From Balanoglossus misakiensis (lineage: Eukaryota > Hemichordata): 64,000 nt of DNA. The position numbers and the translations under genes were made by a program. The stretch is taken from positions 7,564,001-7,628,000 of the forward strand of contig CM082598.2 of NCBI GenBank assembly GCA_040954595.2, in the 5' to 3' direction. The notes beneath the pieces are model-generated. The model saw only the letters and a list, made by a program, of their open reading frames with translations. It was not told the origin of the DNA and ran no database searches. Below, in pieces: positions 44,301 through 59,300 of the stretch. Numbering within the stretch: position 1 is the stretch's first letter; the number at the start of each line of letters is the position of its first letter.

Positions 44301-47300
44301 TGAATTCTTTGGTATACTAGTAATCTCAAACTTACCCCTTGCTTTATATGTAGTGTTCCTAGGTAATCAATACGACATATGTTGTAAAACTTACTTATCT
44401 CACCATGCATTTTTAAATCAACATTTTACTGCACATAACTGGTGGTACATGTCCACTGACACAATCCTATGTTGCACAAGCCCAAATCCATGATCAAAAA
44501 AGTATATAACATCTTAATCAAATGTTCACCTTAATTGAAAAGCTAAAGATGCAAACTATATTTGTATGCCATGTACAATAACATTATATATTTCATATGT
44601 TGCAAGATTCTGCTGCTTGGTGGCTATAAGAAGTCCATTCAGGAAATGGGACTCCATTTCAAGAACATGATGGCTCCTGTTGTGATGGATCTGCTAAATC
44701 TTCAAGAGGACAAGTCACAATCACTTTTCAACCATTTCCTCACAGACCTGCTGACAGTGGTTGAAATACACCGGAAGAAGTAAGTGCAGTTTTGTTTTCA
44801 GTAATTGAATTGATATGATAGATGCCTAATTCTCGAGTGGGCCTCCAAAGCAACTCTCTGTGAACATTTTTATCTGTTTTGTTATCACTTACAGCTGCCT
44901 TGATTCCATATAAAAGTTTAGTAACTAATTATGTTCAATGGTTGGTGTTAAATTAAATGTGTTCCTATAATGACATTTACCTTCATGTTTTAGGTTAAAA
45001 CTTTTATCAACCACAAAACGTACCACTCTGGATGCGCAACATTTGCTGTTCATTTCCCATCGCTAATTGAACTAATGGCAGTAACAGTCAACGCTATGTA
45101 TAAGGAAAAGAAATATACCAAAAGCCTCTTCCAAACAGTAAGAGGACAGTTAAATTTGTTCTCGGGTCCAGAATGTTTACCAAAGATGGTAACTTTAATG
45201 ATTTCACGTTTTTATCTCCTGTTTTGGGCATGCATGTATTTGTATAACAATGGGAGTGGTGACTGAGATAATTGTTGTCTGTTAGTGTAATTGTATGTAT
45301 GTATGTATGTATAATGCTATGGTATGGTATATGGTACCAGTTAGCTTATGTGGTTTCAAAATGACTAAACCTGACTTCCATCATTTTCCAAAAGAACTTT
45401 AACAAAAAGTGTCATTGCTAAATATGTAATGTTCCAGCAATGGCCACAATCCCTGAAATTGAAAATAAACCTTTTAATTAAGATGATGCACTATTACAAT
45501 CAGTACACTTATGTATGTGTACATTTACACTTTGTTGCAGGAGATGTTGGGAAATGGCCACGCAAGGCAGTACAAAATGACCAGCTTCGCTGCAGCCTCA
45601 AAACAGGTTTGTTCTAATTTTTATGTACTTTTCACATTATGTTCAACCTCACTCTTGATCAGTTACATGTACATACTTTAGGCAAATAAGTACCAGTAAA
45701 ACATAGTACACTTTTATTTGCAGCTATCTGCAATAAATGTAGCGAGAACGAGTCTTCCCAAGCAGCATATGACATGGATGTAACCCCGGCAACCTCAACC
45801 CCCAGCGCATGGACAAGGGAGAGAACGAGTCTTCCCAAGCAGCATATGACACGGATGTAACCCCGGCCACCTCAACCCCCAGCACAGGGACAAGGGACAG
45901 CGAGAACGAGTCTTCCCAAGCAGCATATGACACGGATGTAACCCCGGCCACCTCAACCCCCAGCGCAGGGACAAGGGACAGCGAGAACGAGTCTTCCCAA
46001 GCTGCATATGACAGGGATGTAACCCCGGCCACCTCAACCCCCAGCGCAGGGACAAGGGACAGCGAGAACGAGTCTTCCCAAGCTGCATATGACACGGATG
46101 TAACCCCGGCCACCTCAACCCCCAGTGCAGGGACAAGGGACAGCGAGAACGAGTCTTCAAAAGCAGCATATGACACGGATGTAACCCCGGCCACCCCAAC
46201 CCCCAGCGCAGGGACAAGGGACAGCGAGAACGAGTCTTCCCAAGCAGCATATGACACGGATGTAACCCCGGCCACCCCAACCCCCAGCGCAGGGACAAGG
46301 GACAGCGAGAACGAGTCTTCCCAAGCAGCATATGACACGGATGTAACCCCGGCCACCCCAACCCCCAGCGCAGGGACAAGGGACAGCGAGAACGAGTCTT
46401 CCCAAGCAGCATATGACAGGGATGTAACCCCGGCCACCTCAACCCCCAGCGCAGGGACAAGGGACAGCGAGAACGAGTCTTCCCAAGCAGCATATGACAG
46501 GTATGTAACCCCGGCCACCTCAACCCCCAGCGCAGGGACAAGGGACAGCGAGAACGAGTCTTCCCAAGCAGAATATAACACGAATGTAACCTTGGCCACC
46601 TCAACCCCCAGCGCAGGGACACTTAGGGACAGCGAGAACGAGTCTTCCCAAGCAGCATATGACACAGATGTAACCCCGGCCACCTCAACCTCCAGCGCAG
46701 GGACAAGGGACAGCGAGAACGAGTCTTCCCAAGCAGCATATGACACGGATGTAACCCCGGCCACCTCAACCTCCAGCGCAGGGACAAGGGACAGCGAGAA
46801 CGAGTCTCCCCAAGCAGCATATGACAGGGATGTAACCCCGGCCACCTCAACCCCCAGCGCAGGGACAAGGGACAGCGAGAACGAGTCTTCCCAAGCAGCA
46901 TATGACATGGATGTAACCCTGGCCACCTCAACCCCCAGCGCAGGGACAAGGGACAGCGAGAACGAGTCTTCCCAAGCAGAATATAACACGAATGTAACCT
47001 TGGCCACCTCAACCCCCAGCGCAGGGACACTTAGGGACAGCGAGAACGAGTCTTCCCAAGCAGCATATGACACAGATGTAACCCCGGCCACCTCAACCTC
47101 CAGCGCAGGGACAAGGGACAGCGAGAACGAGTCTTCCCAAGCAGCATATGACACGGATGTAACCCCGGCCACCTCAACCTCCAGCGCAGGGACAAGGGAC
47201 AGCGAGAACGAGTCTCCCCAAGCAGCATATGACAGGGATGTAACCCCGGCCACCTCAACCCCGGCGCAGGGATAAGGGACAGCGAGAACGAGTCTTCCCA

Positions 47301-50300
47301 AGCAGCATATGACATGGATGTAACCCCGGCCACCTCAACCCCCAGCGCAGGGACAAGGGACAGCGAGAACGAGTCTTCCCAAGCAGAATATAACACGAAT
47401 GTAACCTTGGCCACCTCAACCCCCAGCGCAGGGACACTTAGGGACAGCGAGAACGAGTCTTCCCAAGCAGCATATGACACAGATGTAACCCCGGCCACCT
47501 CAACCTCCAGCGCAGGGATAAGGGACAGCGAGAACGAGTCTTCCCAAGCAGCATATGACATGGATGTAACCCCGGCCACCTCAACCCCCAGCGCAGGGAC
47601 AAGGGACAGCGAGAACGAGTCTTTCCAAGCTGCATATGACAGGGATGTAACCCCGGCCACCTCAACCTCCAGCGCAGGGACAAGGGACAGCGAGAACGAG
47701 TCTTCCCAAGCAGCATATGACAGGTATGTAACCCCGGCCACCTCAACCCCCAGCGCATGGACAAGGGACAGCGAGAACGAGTCTTCCCAAGCAGCATATG
47801 ACACGGATGTAACCCCGGCCACCTCAACCCCCAGCGCATGGACAAGGGACAGCGAGAACGAGTCTTCCCAAGCAGCATATGACACGGATGTAACCCCGGC
47901 CACCTCAACCCCCAGCGCAGGGACAAGGGACAGCGAGAACGAGTCTTCCCAAGCAGCATATGACACGGATGTAACCCCGGCCACCTCAACCCCCAGCGCA
48001 GGGACAAGGGACAGCGAGAACGAGTCTTCCCAAGCAGAATATAACACGAATGTAACCTTGGCCACCTCAACCCCCAGCGCAGGGACACTTAGGGACAGCG
48101 AGAACGAGTCTTCCCAAGCAGCATATGACACGGATGTAACCCCGGCCACCTCAATCCCCAGCGCAGGGACAAGGGACAGCGAGAACGAGTCTTCCCAAGC
48201 TGCATATGACAGGGATGTAACCCCGGCCACCTCAACCCCCAGCGCAGGGACAAGGGACAGCGAGAACGAGTCTTCCCAAGCAGCATATGACAGGGATGTA
48301 ACCCCGGCCACCTCAACCCCCAGCGCAGGGACAAGGGACAGCGAGAACGAGTCTTCCCAAGCTGCATATGACACGGATGTAACCCCGGCCACCTCAACCT
48401 CCAGCGCAGGGATTAGGGACAGCGAGAACGAGTCTTCCCAAGCAGCATATGACACGGATGTAACCCCGGCCACCTCAACCTCCAGCGCAGGGCAAGGGAC
48501 AGCGAGAACGAGTCTTCCCAAGCAGCATATGACACGGATGTAACCCCGGCCACCTCAACCCCCAGCGCAGGGACAGGGGACAGCGAGAACGAGTCTTCCC
48601 AAGCAGCATATGACACGGATGTAACCCCGGCCACCTCAACCCCCAGCGCAGGGACAAGGGACAGCGAGACGAGTCTTCCCAAGCAGCATATGACACGGAT
48701 GTAACCCCGGCCACCTCAACCCCCAGCGCAGGGACAAGGGACAGCGAGAACGAGTCTTCCCAAGCAGCATATGACACGGATGTAACCCCGGCCACCTCAA
48801 CACCCAGCGCAGGGACAAGGGACAGCGAGAACGAGTCTTCCCAAGCAGCATATGACATGGATGTAACCCCGGCCACCTCAACCCCCAGCGCAGGGACAAG
48901 GGACAGCGAGAACGAGTCTTCCCAAGCAGCATATGACAGGGATGTAACCCCGGCCACCTCAACCCCCAGCGCAGGGACAAGGGACAGCGAGAACGAGTCT
49001 TCCCAAGCAGCATATGACAGGTATGTAACCCCGGCCACCTCAACCCCCAGCGCAGGGACAAGGGACAGCGAGAACGAGTCTTCCCAAGCTGCATATGACA
49101 CGGATGTAACCCCGGCCACCTCAACCCCCAGCGCAGGGACAAGGGACAGCGAGAACGAGTCTTCCCAAGCAGCATATGACACGGATGTAACCCCGGCCAC
49201 CTCAACCCCCAGCGCAGGGACAAGGGACAGCGAGAACGAGTCTTCCCAAGCAGAATATAACACGAATGTAACCTTGGCCACCTCAACCCCCAGCGCAGGG
49301 ACACTTAGGGACAGCGAGAACGAGTCTTCCCAAGCAGCATATGACACGGATGTAACCCCGGCCACCTCAACCCCCAGCGCAGGGACAAGGGACAGCGAGA
49401 ACGAGTCTTCCCAAGCAGCATATGACACAGATGTAACCCCGGCCACCTCAACCTCCAGCGCAGGGACAAGGGACAGCGAGAACGAGTCTTCCCAAGCAGC
49501 ATATGACACGGATGTAACCCCGGCCACCTCAACCTCCAGCGCAGGGACAAGGGACAGCGAGAACGAGTCTCCCCAAGCAGCATATGACAGGGATGTAACC
49601 CCGGCCACCTCAACCCCCGGCGCAGGGATAAGGGACAGCGAGAACGAGTCTTCCCAAGCAGCATATGACATGGATGTAACCCCGGCCACCTCAACCCCCA
49701 GCGCAGGGACAAGGGACAGCGAGAACGAGTCTTTCCAAGCTGCATATGACAGGGATGTAACCCCGGCCACCTCAACCTCCAGCGCAGGGACAAGGGACAG
49801 CGAGAACGAGTCTTCCCAAGCAGCATATGACAGGTATGTAACCCCGGCCACCTCAACCCCCAGCGCAGGGACAAGGGACAGCGAGAACGAGTCTTCCCAA
49901 GCTGCATATGACACGGATGTAACCCCGGCCACCTCAACCCCCAGCGCAGGGACAAGGGACAGCGAGAACGAGTCTTCCCAAGCAGCATATGACACGGATG
50001 TAACCCCGGCCACCTCAACCCCCAGCGCAGGGACAAGGGACAGCGAGAACGAGTCTTCCCAAGCAGAATATAACACGAATGTAACCTTGGCCACCTCAAC
50101 CCCCAGCGCAGGGACACTTAGGGACAGCGAGAACGAGTCTTCCCAAGCAGCATATGACACGGATGTAACCCCGGCCACCTCAACCCCCAGCGCAGGGACA
50201 AGGGACAGCGAGAACGAGTCTTCCCAAGCTGCATATGACACGGATGTAACCCCGGCCACCTCAACCCCCAGCGCAGGGACAAGGGACAGCGAGAACGAGT

Positions 50301-53300
50301 CTTCCCAAGCAGCATATGACACGGATGTAACCCCGGCCACCTCAACCCCCAGCGCAGGGACACTTAGGGACAGCGAGAACGAGTCTTCCCAAGCAGCATA
50401 TGACACGGATGTAACCCCGGCCACCTCAACCCCCAGCGCAGGGACAAGGGACAGCGAGAACGAGTCTTCCCAAGCTGCATATGACAGGGATGTAACCCCG
50501 GCCACCTCAACCCCCAGCGCAGGGACAAGGGACAGCGAGAACGAGTCTTCCCAAGCAGCATATGACACGGATGTAACCCCGGCCACCTCAACCCCCAGCG
50601 CAGGGACAAGGGACAGCGAGAACGAGTCTTCCCAAGCTGCATATGACAGGGATGTAACCCCGGCCACCTCAACCCCCAGCGCAGGGACAAGGGACAGCGA
50701 GAACGAGTCTTCCCAAGCAGCATATGACACGGATGTAACCCCGGCCACCTCAACCCCCAGCACAGGGACAAGGGACAGCGAGAACGAGTCTTCCCAAGCA
50801 GAATATAACACGAATGTAACCTTGGCCACCTCAACCCCCAGCGCAGGGACACTTAGGGACAGCGAGAACGAGTCTTCCCAAGCAGCATATGACACGGATG
50901 TAACCCCGGCCACCTCAATCCCCAGCGCAGGGACAAGGGACAGCGAGAACGAGTCTTCCCAAGCTGCATATGACAGGGATGTAACCCCGGCCACCTCAAC
51001 CCCCAGCGCAGGGACAAGGGACAGCGAGAACGAGTCTTCCCAAGCAGCATATGACAGGGATGTAACCCCGGCCACCTCAACCCCCAGCGCAGGGACAAGG
51101 GACAGCGAGAACGAGTCTTCCCAAGCTGCATATGACACGGATGTAACCCCGGCCACCTCAACCTCCAGCGCAGGGATTAGGGACAGCGAGAACGAGTCTT
51201 CCCAAGCAGCATATGACACGGATGTAACCCCGGCCACCTCAACCTCCAGCGCAGGGCAAGGGACAGCGAGAACGAGTCTTCCCAAGCAGCATATGACACG
51301 GATGTAACCCCGGCCACCTCAACCCCCAGCGCAGGGACAGGGGACAGCGAGAACGAGTCTTCCCAAGCAGCATATGACACGGATGTAACCCCGGCCACCT
51401 CAACCCCCAGCGCAGGGACAAGGGACAGCGAGACGAGTCTTCCCAAGCAGCATATGACACGGATGTAACCCCGGCCACCTCAACCCCCAGCGCAGGGACA
51501 AGGGACAGCGAGAACGAGTCTTCCCAAGCAGCATATGACACGGATGTAACCCCGGCCACCTCAACACCCAGCGCAGGGACAAGGGACAGCGAGAACGAGT
51601 CTTCCCAAGCAGCATATGACATGGATGTAACCCCGGCCACCTCAACCCCCAGCGCAGGGACAAGGGACAGCGAGAACGAGTCTTCCCAAGCTGCATATGA
51701 CAGGGATGTAACCCCGGCCACCTCAACCCCCAGCGCAGGGACAAGGGACAGCGAGAACGAGTCTTCCCAAGCAGCATATGACAGGTATGTAACCCCGGCC
51801 ACCTCAACCCCCAGCGCAGGGACAAGGGACAGCGAGAACGAGTCTTCCCAAGCTGCATATGACACGGATGTAACCCCGGCCACCTCAACCCCCAGCGCAG
51901 GGACAAGGGACAGCGAGAACGAGTCTTCCCAAGCAGCATATGACACGGATGTAACCCCGGCCACCTCAACCCCCAGCGCAGGGACAAGGGACAGCGAGAA
52001 CGAGTCTTCCCAAGCAGAATATAACACGAATGTAACCTTGGCCACCTCAACCCCCAGCGCAGGGACACTTAGGGACAGCGAGAACGAGTCTTCCCAAGCA
52101 GCATATGACACGGATGTAACCCCGGCCACCTCAACCCCCAGCGCAGGGACAAGGGACAGCGAGAACGAGTCTTCCCAAGCAGCATATGACACAGATGTAA
52201 CCCCGGCCACCTCAACCTCCAGCGCAGGGACAAGGGACAGCGAGAACGAGTCTTCCCAAGCAGCATATGACACGGATGTAACCCCGGCCACCTCAACCTC
52301 CAGCGCAGGGACAAGGGACAGCGAGAACGAGTCTCCCCAAGCAGCATATGACAGGGATGTAACCCCGGCCACCTCAACCCCCGGCGCAGGGATAAGGGAC
52401 AGCGAGAACGAGTCTTCCCAAGCAGCATATGACATGGATGTAACCCCGGCCACCTCAACCCCCAGCGCAGGGACAAGGGACAGCGAGAACGAGTCTTTCC
52501 AAGCTGCATATGACAGGGATGTAACCCCGGCCACCTCAACCTCCAGCGCAGGGACAAGGGACAGCGAGAACGAGTCTTCCCAAGCAGCATATGACACGGA
52601 TGTAACCCCGGCCACCTCAACCTCCAGCGCAGGGACAAGGGACAGCGAGAACGAGTCTTCCCAAGCAGCATATGACACGGATGTAACCCCGGCCACCTCA
52701 ACCCCCAGCGCAGGGACAAGGGACAGCGAGAACGAGTCTTCCCAAGCAGCATATGACACAGATGTAACCCCGGCCACCTCAACCCCCAGCGCATGGACAA
52801 GGGACAGCGAGAACGAGTCTTCCCAAGCAGCATATGACAGGTATGTAACCCCGGCCACCTCAACCCCCAGCGCAGGGACAAGGGACAGCGAGAACGAGTC
52901 TTCCCAAGCTGCATATGACACGGATGTAACCCCGGCCACCTCAACCCCCAGCGCAGGGACAAGGGACAGCGAGAACGAGTCTTCCCAAGCAGCATATGAC
53001 ACGGATGTAACCCCGGCCACCTCAACCCCCAGCGCAGGGACAAGGGACAGCGAGAACGAGTCTTCCCAAGCAGAATATAACACGAATGTAACCTTGGCCA
53101 CCTCAACCCCCAGCGCAGGGACACTTAGGGACAGCGAGAACGAGTCTTCCCAAGCAGCATATGACACGGATGTAACCCCGGCCACCTCAACCCCCAGCGC
53201 AGGGACAAGGGACAGCGAGAACGAGTCTTCCCAAGCTGCATATGACAGGGATGTAACCCCGGCCACCTCAACCCCCAGCGCAGGGACAAGGGACAGCGAG

Positions 53301-56300
53301 AACGAGTCTTCCCAAGCAGCATATGACAGGGATGTAACCCCGGCCACCTCAACCCCCAGCGCAGGGACAAGGGACAGCGAGAACAAGTCTTCCCAAGCTG
53401 CATATGACACGGATGTAACCCCGGCCACCTCAACCTCCAGCGCAGGGATTAGGGACAGCGAGAACGAGTCTTCCCAAGCAGCATATGACACGGATGTAAC
53501 CCCGGCCACCTCAACCTCCAGCGCAGGGCAAGGGACAGCGAGAACGAGTCTTCCCAAGCAGCATATGACACGGATGTAACCCCGGCCACCTCAACCCCCA
53601 GCGCAGGGACAGGGGACAGCGAGAACGAGTCTTCCCAAGCAGCATATGACACGGATGTAACCCCGGCCACCTCAACCCCCAGCGCAGGGACAAGGGACAG
53701 CGAGACGAGTCTTCCCAAGCAGCATATGACACGGATGTAACCCCGGCCACCTCAACCCCCAGCGCAGGGACAAGGGACAGCGAGAACGAGTCTTCCCAAG
53801 CAGCATATGACACGGATGTAACCCCGGCCACCTCAACCCCCAGCGCAGGGACACTTAGGGACAGCGAGAACGAGTCTTCCCAAGCAGAATATAACACGAA
53901 TGTAACCTTGGCCACCTCAACCCCCAGCGCAGGGACACTTAGGGACAGCGAGAACGAGTCTTCCCAAGCAGCATATGACACGGATGTAACCCCGGCCACC
54001 TCAACCCCCAGCGCAGGGACAAGGGACAGCGAGAACGAGTCTTCCCAAGCTGCATATGACAGGGATGTAACCCCGGCCACCTCAACCCCCAGCGCAGGGA
54101 CAAGGGACAGCGAGAACGAGTCTTCCCAAGCAGCATATGACAGGGATGTAACCCCGGCCACCTCAACCCCCAGCGCAGGGACAAGGGACAGCGAGAACAA
54201 GTCTTCCCAAGCTGCATATGACACGGATGTAACCCCGGCCACCTCAACCTCCAGCGCAGGGATTAGGGACAGCGAGAACGAGTCTTCCCAAGCAGCATAT
54301 GACACGGATGTAACCCCGGCCACCTCAACCTCCAGCGCAGGGCAAGGGACAGCGAGAACGAGTCTTCCCAAGCAGCATATGACACGGATGTAACCCCGGC
54401 CACCTCAACCCCCAGCGCAGGGACAGGGGACAGCGAGAACGAGTCTTCCCAAGCAGCATATGACACGGATGTAACCCCGGCCACCTCAACCCCCAGCGCA
54501 GGGACAAGGGACAGCGAGACGAGTCTTCCCAAGCAGCATATGACACGGATGTAACCCCGGCCACCTCAACCCCCAGCGCAGGGACAAGGGACAGCGAGAA
54601 CGAGTCTTCCCAAGCAGCATATGACACGGATGTAACCCCGGCCACCTCAACCCCCAGCGCAGGGACACTTAGGGACAGCGAGAACGAGTCTTCCCAAGCA
54701 GAATATAACACGAATGTAACCTTGGCCACCTCAACCCCCAGCGCAGGGACACTTAGGGACAGCGAGAACGAGTCTTCCCAAGCAGCATATGACACGGATG
54801 TAACCCCGGCCACCTCAACCCCCAGCGCAGGGACAAGGGACAGCGAGAACGAGTCTTCCCAAGCTGCATATGACAGGGATGTAACCCCGGCCACCTCAAC
54901 CCCCAGCGCAGGGACAAGGGACAGCGAGAACGAGTCTTCCCAAGCAGCATATGACAGGGATGTAACCCCGGCCACCTCAACCCCCAGCGCAGGGACAAGG
55001 GACAGCGAGAACAAGTCTTCCCAAGCTGCATATGACACGGATGTAACCCCGGCCACCTCAACCTCCAGCGCAGGGATTAGGGACAGCGAGAACGAGTCTT
55101 CCCAAGCAGCATATGACACGGATGTAACCCCGGCCACCTCAACCTCCAGCGCAGGGTAAGGGACAGCGAGAACGAGTCTTCCCAAGCAGCATATGACACG
55201 GATGTAACCCCGGCCACCTCAACCCCCAGCGCAGGGACAAGGGACAGCGAGACGAGTCTTCCCAAGCAGCATATGACACGGATGTAACCCCGGCCACCTC
55301 AACCCCCAGCGCAGGGACAAGGGACAGCGAGACGAGTCTTCCCAAGCAGCATATGACACGGATGTAACCCCGGCCACCTCAACCCCCAGCGCAGGGACAA
55401 GGGACAGCGAGAACGAGTCTTCCCAAGCAGCATATGACACGGATGTAACCCCGGCCACCTCAACCCCCAGCGCAGGGACACTTAGGGACAGCGAGAACGA
55501 GTCTTCCCAAGCAGCATATGACACGGATGTAACCCCGGCCACCTCAACCCCCAGCGCAGGGCAAGGGACAGCGAGAACGAGTCTTCCCAAGCAGCATATG
55601 ACACGGATGTAACCCCGGCCACCTCAACCCCCAGCGCAGGGCAAGGGACAGCGAGAACGAGTCTTCCCAAGCTGCATATGACACGGATGTAACCCCGGCC
55701 ACCTCAACCTCCAGCGCAGGGATTAGGGACAGCGAGAACGAGTCTTCCCAAGCAGCATATGACACGGATGTAACCCCGGCCACCTCAACCTCCAGCGCAG
55801 GGCAAGGGACAGCGAGAACGAGTCTTCCCAAGCAGCATATGACACGGATGTAACCCCGGCCACCTCAACCCCCAGCGCAGGGACAGGGGACAGCGAGAAC
55901 GAGTCTTCCCAAGCAGCATATGACACGGATGTAACCCCGGCCACCTCAACCCCCAGCGCAGGGACAAGGGACAGCGAGACGAGTCTTCCCAAGCAGCATA
56001 TGACACGGATGTAACCCCGGCCACCTCAACCCCCAGCGCAGGGACAAGGGACAGCGAGAACGAGTCTTCCCAAGCAGCATATGACACGGATGTAACCCCG
56101 GCCACCTCAACCCCCAGCGCAGGGACACTTAGGGACAGCGAGAACGAGTCTTCCCAAGCAGAATATAACACGAATGTAACCTTGGCCACCTCAACCCCCA
56201 GCGCAGGGACACTTAGGGACAGCGAGAACGAGTCTTCCCAAGCAGCATATGACACGGATGTAACCCCGGCCACCTCAACCCCCAGCGCAGGGACAAGGGA

Positions 56301-59300
56301 CAGCGAGAACGAGTCTTCCCAAGCTGCATATGACAGGGATGTAACCCCGGCCACCTCAACCCCCAGCGCAGGGACAAGGGACAGCGAGAACGAGTCTTCC
56401 CAAGCAGCATATGACAGGGATGTAACCCCGGCCACCTCAACCCCCAGCGCAGGGACAAGGGACAGCGAGAACAAGTCTTCCCAAGCTGCATATGACACGG
56501 ATGTAACCCCGGCCACCTCAACCTCCAGCGCAGGGATTAGGGACAGCGAGAACGAGTCTTCCCAAGCAGCATATGACACGGATGTAACCCCGGCCACCTC
56601 AACCTCCAGCGCAGGGCAAGGGACAGCGAGAACGAGTCTTCCCAAGCAGCATATGACACGGATGTAACCCCGGCCACCTCAACCCCCAGCGCAGGGACAG
56701 GGGACAGCGAGAACGAGTCTTCCCAAGCAGCATATGACACGGATGTAACCCCGGCCACCTCAACCCCCAGCGCAGGGACAAGGGACAGCGAGACGAGTCT
56801 TCCCAAGCAGCATATGACACGGATGTAACCCCGGCCACCTCAACCCCCAGCGCAGGGACAAGGGACAGCGAGAACGAGTCTTCCCAAGCAGCATATGACA
56901 CGGATGTAACCCCGGCCACCTCAACCCCCAGCGCAGGGACACTTAGGGACAGCGAGAACGAGTCTTCCCAAGCAGAATATAACACGAATGTAACCTTGGC
57001 CACCTCAACCCCCAGCGCAGGGACACTTAGGGACAGCGAGAACGAGTCTTCCCAAGCAGCATATGACACGGATGTAACCCCGGCCACCTCAACCCCCAGC
57101 GCAGGGACAAGGGACAGCGAGAACGAGTCTTCCCAAGCTGCATATGACAGGGATGTAACCCCGGCCACCTCAACCCCCAGCGCAGGGACAAGGGACAGCG
57201 AGAACGAGTCTTCCCAAGCAGCATATGACAGGGATGTAACCCCGGCCACCTCAACCCCCAGCGCAGGGACAAGGGACAGCGAGAACAAGTCTTCCCAAGC
57301 TGCATATGACACGGATGTAACCCCGGCCACCTCAACCTCCAGCGCAGGGATTAGGGACAGCGAGAACGAGTCTTCCCAAGCAGCATATGACACGGATGTA
57401 ACCCCGGCCACCTCAACCTCCAGCGCAGGGTAAGGGACAGCGAGAACGAGTCTTCCCAAGCAGCATATGACACGGATGTAACCCCGGCCACCTCAACCCC
57501 CAGCGCAGGGACAAGGGACAGCGAGACGAGTCTTCCCAAGCAGCATATGACACGGATGTAACCCCGGCCACCTCAACCCCCAGCGCAGGGACAAGGGACA
57601 GCGAGACGAGTCTTCCCAAGCAGCATATGACACGGATGTAACCCCGGCCACCTCAACCCCCAGCGCAGGGACAAGGGACAGCGAGAACGAGTCTTCCCAA
57701 GCAGCATATGACACGGATGTAACCCCGGCCACCTCAACCCCCAGCGCAGGGACACTTAGGGACAGCGAGAACGAGTCTTCCCAAGCAGCATATGACACGG
57801 ATGTAACCCCGGCCACCTCAACCCCCAGCGCAGGGCAAGGGACAGCGAGAACGAGTCTTCCCAAGCAGCATATGACACGGATGTAACCCCGGCCACCTCA
57901 ACCCCCAGCGCAGGGCAAGGGACAGCGAGAACGAGTCTTCCCAAGCAGCATATGACACGGATGTAACCCCGGCCACCTCAACCCCCTGCGCAGGGACAAG
58001 GGACAGCGAGACGAGTCTTCCCAAGCAGCATATGACACGGATGTAACCCCGGCCACCTCAACCCCCAGCGCAGGGACAAGGGACAGCGAGACGAGTCTTC
58101 CCAAGCAGCATATGACACGGATGTAACCCCGGCCACCTCAACCCCCAGCGCAGGGACAAGGGACAGCGAGAACGAGTCTTCCCAAGCAGCATATGACACG
58201 GATGTAACCCCGGCCACCTCAACCCCCAGCGCAGGGACACTTAGGGACAGCGAGAACGAGTCTTCCCAAGCAGCATATGACACGGATGTAACCCCGGCCA
58301 CCTCAACCCCCAGCGCAGGGACAAGGGACAGCGAGAACGAGTCTTCCCAAGCTGCATATGACACGGATGTAACCCCGGCCACCTCAACCCCCAGCGCAGG
58401 GACAAGGGACAGCGAGAACGAGTCTTCCCAAGCAGCATATGACACGGATGTAACCCCGGCCACCTCAACCTCCAGCGCAGGGACAAGGGACAGCGAGAAA
58501 GAGTCTTCCCAAGCAGCATATGACACGGATGTAACCCCGGCCACCTTAACCTCCAGCGCAGGGGAAAGGGACAGCGAGAACTAGTCTTCCCAAGCAGCAT
58601 ATGACACTGATGTAACCCCAGCCACCTCAACCCCCAGCGCAGGGAGCAGCAACGATGGTGACCAAGAACTCATGTTCATGAAAACTCCTATCATTGTAAG
58701 GTCACCTTTAAAAGAAAAAAATATAGGTAAGTGCAGCAATACAGTATTTAGTGCAAGTATACAATCAAGTGTTACAATAACTCATAACAAGTACATAGGA
58801 AAATACCTTGAAATAGTTGAATGCAGACTGCAGTGTTAAAGTCTGTTGAAAAACATTCTAAATAGTAATCACACTGGCTGCTGTGGTGAATTGTTGTTCA
58901 GCTCATTACTTCCATTTACATTTTAGCAGAAACATTGATAGCACCAATTATTTATATTTTGGCATGAACTTTAACCTACTTTTGACATTTCAGTATTTTT
59001 CTGCATATATAATTTGAGACAGGGCTAGTTTTTTTTTTATTCTGGCTCACTTGACCTATACCTCATCAAATATGTGAATATATCTAATAATAGGCTTACC
59101 AGTAATGAACATGTACTGTGGGATGAAATTTAGTTGCCACCTTCTCAACCTCTTTGCTTAAATGTCAACTTTATTAGCTTAGGCCCTTCTGTGCTTGCAG
59201 TTTAAATTAATAATATGATTTAGTTAATTACAGAACTAGGGGCGGAGCTCCAAAATTGTTGAATGTATAATCAAGTTTACTTATCTTAGCATGGCACTAT

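Noticed and set aside
45724-58630. Long minus-strand ORFs (up to 936 codons) across the 81-bp repeat
   Set aside because: A repeat unit divisible by three keeps several frames open by chance. The plus-strand frame is bounded by splice sites and unique coding sequence, so the minus frames are shadows.
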